Source: Leptodactylus fallax
Taxonomy: Eukaryota > Chordata > Amphibia > Anura > Leptodactylidae
DNA: 64,000 nucleotides
Assembly (NCBI GenBank): GCA_947044405.1
Contig: CAMRHE010000063.1
Span: forward strand, 6,009,501 to 6,073,500
Direction: 5' to 3'
Part shown: piece by piece, positions 57,062-64,000 of the stretch
Layout: each line of letters opens with the position of its first letter
How positions within the stretch are numbered: the first letter of the stretch is position 1
The notes under the pieces: generated by a model
Told to the model about the DNA's origin: nothing
What the model saw: only the letters and a program-made list of their open reading frames with translations
The model's database searches: none
Program-made: the position numbers and the translations under genes

Positions 57062-57475
57062 AGAGTACAAACAGAAGCAGGGTGCCCCTAGTGGTTACAC
57101 ACAACCTGGAGGACAACAGCAGGGTGTCAATACTGGTTACATACAAATTGGAGGACGACAGCACAGTGCCCCTAGTGGTTACACACAACCTGGAGGACAA
57201 CAGCAGGGTGTCAATACTGATACATACAATCTGGAGGACCACAGCACGGTGCCCCTAGTGGTTACATACAACCTGGAGGACAACAGCAGGGTGTCCCTAG
57301 TGGTTACATACAACCTAAAGGACAAATAGCAGGGTGCCCCTAGTGGTTACATACAACCTGGAGGACAACAGCTGGGTGTCCCTAGTGGTTACATACAACC
57401 TGGAGGACAACAGCTGGGTGCCCCTAGTGGTTACATACAACCTGTAGGACAACGGCAGGGTGTACCTAATTGTTA
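57062..57475. repeat. 42-bp minisatellite, about 10 copies, alternating variants
   Basis: The unit is AGGGTGCCCCTAGTGGTTAC followed by ATACAACCTGGAGGACAACA and GC. In the first five copies GCCCCTAGTGG alternates with GTCAATACTGG, giving an 84-bp dimer. Confidence 0.92.
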
Positions 57476-57479
57476 CATG

Positions 57480-58330
57480 TGTGGGATAAGGATTAAGTAC
57501 CTGCCTGCTCCCCGGGAACAGGACTGGGGATCATACAGGTAATGAGCTAATACTGCTATAAGGGGGATCAGTGATAAGCCCACTGCATGGCCCATACAGT
57601 GGCCCCTTTACTGCCCCCCCACACACACACATTGGCCACTTCACTGGTCCACCTCATACTGTATCGGAACCAGTGATGGGGCCACTTTATGAGAACCAGT
57701 GATGGGGCAATTATATTGTGTGAGGGCCCAACCACCATATTTATTAACACAATGACCTATATGGCTCAGGTTGGATTTGAAGTCTTGTGCATAGACTTCG
57801 TGTCTAAAAGTCTACTCCACTTAATGGATGGTCTAAGTCTTGCCCCAAAATATTGTATTTCAATCCACATCCACTACAATAAACCATGCCCATTTTTGGC
57901 TAAATTATGCCCTTTTGTTGAACTAGTTGGAAAAAAATGGCCTTAAATGAGATGCTACAATAGAAATTTCCCAACATTTTGGCACATTAGATGCCACATT
58001 CTACACAGAAAATCTACCCCATTGTACTATATCATATTGATGTTTTTTAGGTTATGGACCCTTGGCATTGCCCTAATGCCGAGAAACACAAAATGTACAT
58101 GTAAATTGGGCTCATGTACATGACCACTTAGGTTTTGGATACAATAAGAATGTTTGTGTTTTACTTCCATTTTGCATCCCTTTCCGATCCGTGTGTCTAT
58201 TTTTAACATCGATTTTGCATCCATTTTTCCTACTTTTTTTCATGTTTTTTTTCATATCTTTCTCTTGGCTACAGATCAGTTAAAAATATTTGGCACGCAA
58301 ATAAACTCCATGAGCCATTTTTTTCACTGA
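57480..58330. other. Unassigned stretch
   Basis: 57595-57730 has GTGATGGGGCCACTTTAT-type short repeats related to the dispersed 30-bp motif. No gene recognised. Confidence 0.4.
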
Positions 58331-58334
58331 TCCA

Positions 58335-58830
58335 CAAAATTCATATTCATATAAAATTATATTTTATATTATTAATAAATTATTGTATATTTTTATACTT
58401 TTTAATAAATCTTTATATTTTCATCATTTATAATTTTTAATAAATAATTTAATATTTTTATATTTTATGTTTTAATAAATCTTATTTTTTTATTTTATAC
58501 CTTTAATAGATCTTTTTATATTTTTATATTTTATATTTTTTAAATAAATATTTTTATATTTAAAAAAAAAATTTGTCATATTTTTATATTTTATACTTTT
58601 TAATAAATCTTTATATTTTCATCATTTATATTTTTTAATAAATTATTTATTATTTTTATATTTTATGTTTTAATAAATCATTTTATATTTTTATATTTTA
58701 ATACATCATTTTAGATTTTTAGATTTTATATTTTTTATAAATCTTTTTAGATTTTATATTTTTAATAAATCATTTAATTTTTTTGTATTTTATATTATTT
58801 TAATAAATCATTTTATTCATTTTTGAGCAA
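58335..58830. repeat. AT-rich array with TTTTTAATAAAT motif
   Basis: Almost pure A and T, with TTTAATAAAT recurring about ten times. A segment of about 90 bp (TTTTTAATAAATCTTTATAT and so on) at 58395 is repeated near 58597, so blocks of about 200 bp are duplicated. Confidence 0.88.
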
Positions 58831-58839
58831 TTCCCATCA

Positions 58840-59455
58840 CTGACATTATTTGTGACTTGCTATATATTATTAGATCTATATCACAGCTGCAAACTTTTGA
58901 GTAAAAGTGAAAAGCTGCTATTGTGATATATAGATTTTTTTTCCCCCATTTTCACCTCCCACAGCAACAGAACCCAGAATAGAGTTCCCGTGCCCTTAGA
59001 CAGCTGCGGCCTGCCATCCCTCGCTCACCGTACACGATGTATGACTCAGTACAGTGGGACAGCTAAAGCCGTTTGAGCTCTGGAAATATATTGCGTCTAT
59101 GAGCTGGTTGCAGGCAATGGGGATTAGCGAGTATCCATAAAACAGTATTTGATTCTAACACTTAGACTTTGGCATGAGAAATTGTGCACAGATTCCATAA
59201 ATAAAAGCGGGGATTTTACAATCGCATTTCAGGGTTTGTAACATCTTTCCTTAGTTGTATGAAAGAAAACCGACGCGGCTCGGCGTAGAGAATTAAGCGA
59301 CTATGCTCTTATCAAATCACCTCGCTATTTTACGGGATAAGCCCATATTAGGAGAGCGCTAGGTCTGAACCGTACAAATATGTGTATTTTTTTAAGGTTT
59401 TTTTAAAAAAAATATTTTGTAGGGAGACAATGTTGAAAAGTTGTAGTAAAATTGA
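58840..59455. other. Single-copy-looking DNA
   Basis: 58960-59380 is non-repetitive, with CpGs and moderate GC. No frame or element. A candidate for conserved non-coding sequence, which only alignment could show. Confidence 0.35.
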
Positions 59456-59489
59456 GGGGTATGCTATGGGGTTGGTGTGTAGAAGACTA

Positions 59490-59639
59490 ACCCTCCACCA
59501 CCTCCACCAACTCCAACTCTTTGCATCCTTTAATAGGTGCCATTGAACTGATTTTGGTCCAATTGGAAAACTACGTCAAAATCAGTGGAGAGGGACCTAT
59601 TAAAGGATGTAAAGCGTTGGAGTTGGTGAAATGTTTACT
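59490..59639. mobile_element. TTAA foldback, CCACCTCCACC family, shortened copy 3
   Basis: CCACCACCTCCACCAACTCC pairs with GTTGGAGTTGGTGAAATG. TTAA at 59640-59643 is intact on the right; the left TTAA is lost. The interior is reduced compared with 14127-14493 and 26742-27077. Confidence 0.75.
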
Positions 59640-59993
59640 TTAAGCATGGGTGGGACAAGTTCTTACTTTGCCAAGGCGTCGGTTTCTCAATATGTCCCAC
59701 CAGCCTTGGATCCTGAAGTTCTATATGATAACTGGGTTGGATGGACAATCGCGAGGCCCATAAGTTAGGATAAAAACAAAGAACAGAAGGACAGGCTATG
59801 GGGTTGCTTAGTTTGGTGGTAAAGATTAGCCTGCTTAAGCATAGGTGGGACAAGTCCTCACTGTGCCAAGGCAGGGTTTCTAAAGCTGCTCCATCAACCT
59901 CGGATCCTGAAGTTCTGCATGCTAGCTGTTGGATGGTCAGTGGTGAGGCCTATAGGTTGAAATAAAACAAAAATCAGAAGGTCATGCTATGGG
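59640..59993. repeat. Tandem duplication, about 194-bp unit
   Basis: TTAAGCATGGGTGGGACAAG (59640) and TTAAGCATAGGTGGGACAAG (59834) start two copies ending near GCTATGGGGTTG. A further partial end lies at 59458-59485, upstream of the inserted foldback element. Non-coding. Confidence 0.82.
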
Positions 59994-60346
59994 GTTGGTG
60001 TGGCCACCCTTTGGAGGAGGAGTCCTGTAAGTGATGATCCGGCCCCCACAGAGCCCTGATCTCATGAGGAGACAGAAGGATTGGAGCAAGCAACATCCAC
60101 AGAAGATCTGTGCTTAGTTCTCCAAGATGGTGGCAGGAACAAGCTCCCTGCCGAGTTCTGCCAAAAACTGTCTGCAACTACCAAGAAGAAATGATGGAAG
60201 GCAAAGGGAAAAGTCACACCAAATATTCATAGGATTTACATTTCTCTTTTCTTCATTCACTTCATTTTGTTAATTGAAAAAAAGAAACAATTAACCCTTC
60301 TATTTCTATTTTTTCCACACCTGCCTAAAACTTTTTCACAGCACTT
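59994..60346 (+). mobile_element. Internally deleted Tc1-like element, left-truncated
   Basis: It starts inside the inner part of the left terminal repeat (GGTGTGGCCACCCTTTG), passes directly into a transposase C-terminal remnant, and ends with the right terminal repeat: TCACACCAAATATTC to CACACCTGCCTAAAACTTTT and CAGCACTT, with TA at 60347-60348. The family differs from those at 1397 and 31233. Its sister copy is 62620-63057. Confidence 0.82.
60001..60226 (+). pseudogene. Tc1-like transposase C-terminal remnant
   Basis: Frames on the plus strand give VMIRPPQSPDL, the conserved box before the catalytic Glu, then after a deletion and frameshift STEDLCLVLQDGGRNKLPAEF, which is the usual Tc1 C-terminal region. 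The deletion removed the NIIE segment with the catalytic glutamate, and a stop codon (GTCCTGTAA) precedes the first box. Everything upstream, including the DNA-binding domain and both Asp residues, is missing. Confidence 0.8.
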
Positions 60347-60359
60347 TACATTCAGTGTA

Positions 60360-61020
60360 AGGACTCTTAGCTGGAAAAATTCTCTAAGGAAAAGCCATGG
60401 CTTCTATGTGGCAAAACACATATTACAACATCATAATTCCCAGTGGATCACTCCCTTAAGATCTAATTGGTGGATCCATTGGAAACCATCAGTACACTGG
60501 TTGTGGTTATCCAAATTAAAATTGTAGTTGCCATGCTGGGAGGACTTTGGAGTAGTAAAGATTTAAGAATTAATTCAAGACTGGAACACAACTGTCCAAG
60601 TTGGCGGCAAAGTCACCCAACATGAAAATAGGTGCCTGTATCTGAGCTACAACTCCGACTTATTTCGCACCATTTATTTAGAGCGTACCAACTGCTCGGA
60701 GGTACTTTCCATAGAATATTTGGACACTGTATAAACAGTTACTTAATAATTGCCGAATATACTGTGGGACAGTAGTGGGAGACATCTGAACATAGAGTAG
60801 GGCAGGAAGCCAGGGGGATTTAGATTTCCTGGGTTCTTTACCCGTATGTTAGCAGACTCGAGGCTGTCGATAGCCGACATCCCAGTTTACGACTGCAGAT
60901 TGCAAGTCGATAGATTTCCAAAGCAGATGCAGAGAATCTCTTACATTGACATCATTGCCATGGCAGTTCTCCAGTCATCACTATCCTCATAATCCAGAGG
61001 CGGGAGCTTGAAGAGTCAGA
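60360..61020. other. Unassigned, single-copy-looking DNA
   Basis: No supported gene or element. Confidence 0.4.
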
Positions 61021-61026
61021 GTTTAA

Positions 61027-61846
61027 AGGGATTGTGTCACCAGAACCAGAATATCACCCCAGCCCTGCAGATAGATAGGTTAGTGTCACCAGAACCAGCA
61101 TATCACCCCAGCCCTGCCCCCAGCATATCACCCCAGCCCTGCAGATAGATAGGTTAGTGTCACCAGAACCAGAATATCACCCCAGCCCTGAAGATAGATA
61201 GGTTAGTGTCACCTGAATCAGACAGTGTCACCCCAGGAATCGGTGTCCGGTGTAGCTGGTCCGAAGGGGGGGGGGGGCCCCTGAAGATAGATAGGTTGGT
61301 GTCACCTGAATCAGCAGGGTCCCTGGGGGAAGCGGTCTGGTGACACTGACCATCGGTGTCTGCAGGGCTGGGGTGATATGCTGGTTCTGGTGACACTAAC
61401 CTATCTATCTGCAGGGCTGGGGGGATATGCTGGTTCTGGTGACACTAACCTATCTATCTGCAGGGCTGGGGTGATATGCTGGTTCTGGTGACACTAACCT
61501 ATCTATCTGCAGGGCTGGGGTGATATGCTGGTTGTGGTGACACTAACCTATCTATCTGCAGGGCTGGGGTGATATGCTGGTTCTGGTGACACTAACCTAT
61601 CTATCTGCAGGGCTGGGGTGATATGCTGGTTGTGGTGACACTAACCTATCTATCTGCAGGGCTGGGGTGATATGCTGGTTCTGGTGACACTAACCTATCT
61701 ATCTGCAGGGCTGGGGTGATATGCTGGTTCTGGTGACACTAACCTATCTTTCTGCGAGGCTGGGCTGATATGCTGGGATCTGGTGACACTAACCTATCTT
61801 TCTGCGAGGCTGGGCTGATATGCTGGGATCTGGTGACACACTCCCT
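61027..61846. mobile_element. TTAA element with 49-bp units amplified in both arms, 820 bp
   Basis: TTAA lies at 61023-61026 and 61847-61850, next to AGGGATTGTGTCACC and GGTGACACACTCCCT. The left arm has about three and a half 49-bp units in one orientation. The right arm has about ten in the opposite orientation (TAACCTATCTATCTGCAGGG). The centre (61206-61330) is diverged and includes a run of about 12 G near 61267. Confidence 0.9.
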
Positions 61847-61859
61847 TTAAGACTTTAAG

Positions 61860-62615
61860 CCCCTGTTTTTTCAGCACTATATGACACTATTTTTTGGGGT
61901 CTATACAAGTCCTTGCTTATAGGAAGGACCATCTTTGTGATGGAGCTTCATTCTTGCCATCGTAGAGGGTCTCCCAGTTGGACACCACTGACTATATGGT
62001 TATACGGTGTAAGTGCCTTTTGGTGATTTTTTTGCTGGTATATATTGGTTGTTCTCGGCATTAATTCTCGATCTGGTATTGGGACTAGATAATTTAGAAC
62101 ATATTAAGACATGTAAAAACAATAGGACAGGATGAAAAATGACTAAATCAGAACCTTCTCCTTCTTTCCATTTCTACTAATGATCATTCCGTTCCTTTAC
62201 ATTTGCCTGAATGCAATAGCTGGAAATGCACAAAGAATCTTCTCAATTCTACTCTATGAATACCAATGATGTAATTTACAGATAGTTCTAGTTGTTAGTC
62301 ACAGAGGGTGACAAATGAGCGAGGCTAAAAGGCTACAAGAAAAAGAACAGAGGGTGCGGAAAGGTGGCTCTGCCCGAGGTCACCAATTGTCATCTAGTCA
62401 CCAAGAATGTTCGTCATAGGCGAGGCTGCCCAAATTTCAAGGATTCCTCTACCCAGGAAGACATGTTACCTTATATACGCTTTCCGAGGGCATTCGAGAA
62501 GAGTCTGATCCTACATGCCAATGAATATATCAAGCCCCACAATGGGTGACATTTAGGTCCATCATAGAAGATCTAGAAGGAACATTGGTTTCAATCAAAA
62601 TTATTGGATTCCTGG
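61860..62615. other. Unassigned stretch
   Basis: No supported gene or element. Confidence 0.4.
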
Positions 62616-62619
62616 GTGG

Positions 62620-63057
62620 TAAGAAGTAAGAATACTTTCAGGAATAGAAGGGTTAACGGTTTATTTTGGGAATTACCAATATGAAGTGAATGAAGAAAAA
62701 CAAATGTAAATCCCATCAATATTTGGTTTGACCTTTGCCCTTCCCGCCGCCATCTTGGAGAACTAAGCACAGATCTTTTGTGGATGTTGCTTCCTCCAAT
62801 CCTTCTGTCTCTTCATGTCATCCAAGACTGGATGATGCTAAGATCAGGGCTCTGCGGGGGCCGGATCATCACTACCAGGACTCCTCCTCCAAAGGGCAAA
62901 GGTCACACCAAATATTGATGGCATTTACATTTCTCTTTTCTTCATTCACTTCATTTTGATAATTTACAAAAATAAACTTAACTCTTCTAGTTCTAAAAAC
63001 ATTCTTACTCTGCAGCATTTTCTTTCCACACCTGCCTAAAACATTTGCACAGCACTG
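62620..63057 (-). mobile_element. Internally deleted Tc1-like element, sister of 59994-60346
   Basis: The right end CAGGTGTGGAAAG...CAGTGCTGTGC (reverse) is intact, with TA at 63058-63059. On the left the outer part of the terminal repeat is missing, starting at GAAGTAAGAATACTTTC. The inner terminal repeat edges (ATATTTGGTTTGACCTTTG and AAAGGTCACACCAAATATT) enclose a transposase remnant. It shares the junction CCTTTGGAGGAGGAGTCCTG with the other copy. Confidence 0.83.
62740..62890 (-). pseudogene. Tc1-like transposase C-terminal remnant, catalytic Glu changed
   Basis: The minus strand reads GVLVVMIRPPQSPDLSIIQSW. This aligns with the conserved PPQSPDLNIIE box but has Gln in place of the catalytic Glu (codon at 62828-62830). 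A stop follows within a few codons and the STEDL region continues in another frame. No DNA-binding domain remains. Confidence 0.8.
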
Positions 63058-63185
63058 TACATTTCCTCTGATGACGAGTAGGATCAATGTAATGGTAGAA
63101 GCCAACAGAGGCGTCACTGGAAACTCCTGCAAAATATGTAACTGGGCCACCTCTTCCCATGTGCTATCTATAATAATGTTCTTTT

Positions 63186-63500
63186 ATATTGTAGAGACAC
63201 TTTTGGGCCCCCCTGAGGCACCAGGGCCCGGTAGTACATTATATTGTGGGGGTAACCTGTTAAAGGGACATTATACTGTGGGGGCAAAGTGGAGGGGGAC
63301 ATTATAATATAATGTCTGAGGGGTCACCGGGGTGGGACAGGTTAATTTCTGATACCTCTGCAGGGGCATTTGATAGTGTGATGGGCCATTGAGGGGCATT
63401 ATATTGTATGGGACCACTAGGGAGGCATTATACAGTGTGAGGGCTACTAATTGGCATTATACCATGGGGGAGCCACTGATGGAGCATTATAATTTATGCG
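63186..63500. repeat. Loose minisatellite of the CATTATACTGTGGGGG motif
   Basis: About seven imperfect units (GGGACATTATACTGTGGGGG, GGCATTATATTGTATGGG, GGCATTATACAGTGTGAGGG and others) are spaced irregularly. GGAGGGGGACATTATAAT is identical to the core of the array at 1175-1394 on the opposite strand. Confidence 0.75.
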
Positions 63501-63509
63501 GGTCAGATA

Positions 63510-64000
63510 TTTCTAAGGAGTGGTGATGGGGGGGATCCATTTATGACACCTTTGCACAGGGCCCACCAATGTGTTAAAGTGGGACCTAGATACATCTTCC
63601 ACCTCTGAGCTCTCTATAGATATTCCCCATGCTAAGGGCCAAACCTGAACCCAGTTCTTGCTACTCCAGCTGTACATAGGTCCCTGTATATCCCATGCTT
63701 GGCACGTAGAAGATGTTAAACCAATCACCATTGGCCCAACAAGCCCACTGGGCCCTGACATTTGCCCTTTTTATGCTAACACCTATGAGATCTATATTTG
63801 TTGCCCCCCTCTACAATGAGAATCGATATTAGGACCATTTACTGAATGACCAGAACAAGGTCCAGTTTTGACGGATGGGGAAAAACTAAGCACCAAATGC
63901 CATTGTGTTTGCCGTATTTCAGCTTCAGATGACAAAAGAAGTCTAAGAATAGAAAGCATGGGAGCGCGTGACACCGCGGGGTCAAGGCCATAATGACTTC
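63510..64000. other. Unassigned stretch to window end
   Basis: No gene or element recognised. Confidence 0.4.

Overview
The window is vertebrate nuclear DNA, most likely from a frog or toad (anuran). It has no operons or ribosome-binding sites, it is AT-rich, and it is densely packed with Tc1/mariner elements, palindromic miniature elements flanked by TTAA (many beginning AGGGGTTGTCC, AGGGAGTGTGTCACC or AGAGGACC), hAT-like miniature elements with 8-bp target duplications, micro- and minisatellites, and one solo LTR. The anuran assignment rests on my recollection that these short repeats are abundant in frog genomes; it was not tested by a search. I found no host gene that I can support. The only convincing protein-coding sequence is transposase.

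Layout. 1-5 kb: a foldback element at the window edge, a 30-bp minisatellite, and an apparently intact Tc1-like transposon (1397-3046) encoding a full 340-residue DD34E transposase on the minus strand. 4.7-30 kb: mostly unassigned intergenic or intronic DNA with scattered TTAA foldback elements, hAT-like elements at 10790-11165, 17256-17401 and 23294-23848, a small Tc1/mariner palindrome at 11270-11356, and a 40-bp minisatellite at 25701-26152. 30.4-33 kb: a 24-bp minisatellite split by a second Tc1-like transposon (31233-32783) whose transposase is frameshifted. 34-41 kb: long purine and GATA microsatellites, a threefold duplication of about 370 bp, a nearly identical inverted repeat (40310-40848) and a 115-base A-tract. 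43.2-44 kb: a solo LTR with a 5-bp target duplication. 44.8-45.7 kb: nested foldback elements. 47.4-48.2 kb: an orphan Tc1 terminal repeat beside a G-rich stretch. 51-62 kb: tandem arrays with 140-bp, 49-bp, 42-bp and 194-bp units. The 49-bp unit is the terminal sequence of the foldback element family seen at 1-331 and 61027-61846. 60-63 kb: two decayed, internally deleted Tc1 relatives that share the same deletion junction.

How it fits together. The window records repeated transposition and local amplification rather than a pathway. An intact Tc1 copy could in principle act on related ends, several non-autonomous elements depend on transposases not present here, and some terminal repeats have seeded minisatellites. 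Repeats of different ages are nested, which allows relative dating. I saw no CRISPR array, rRNA, tRNA or convincing host exon.
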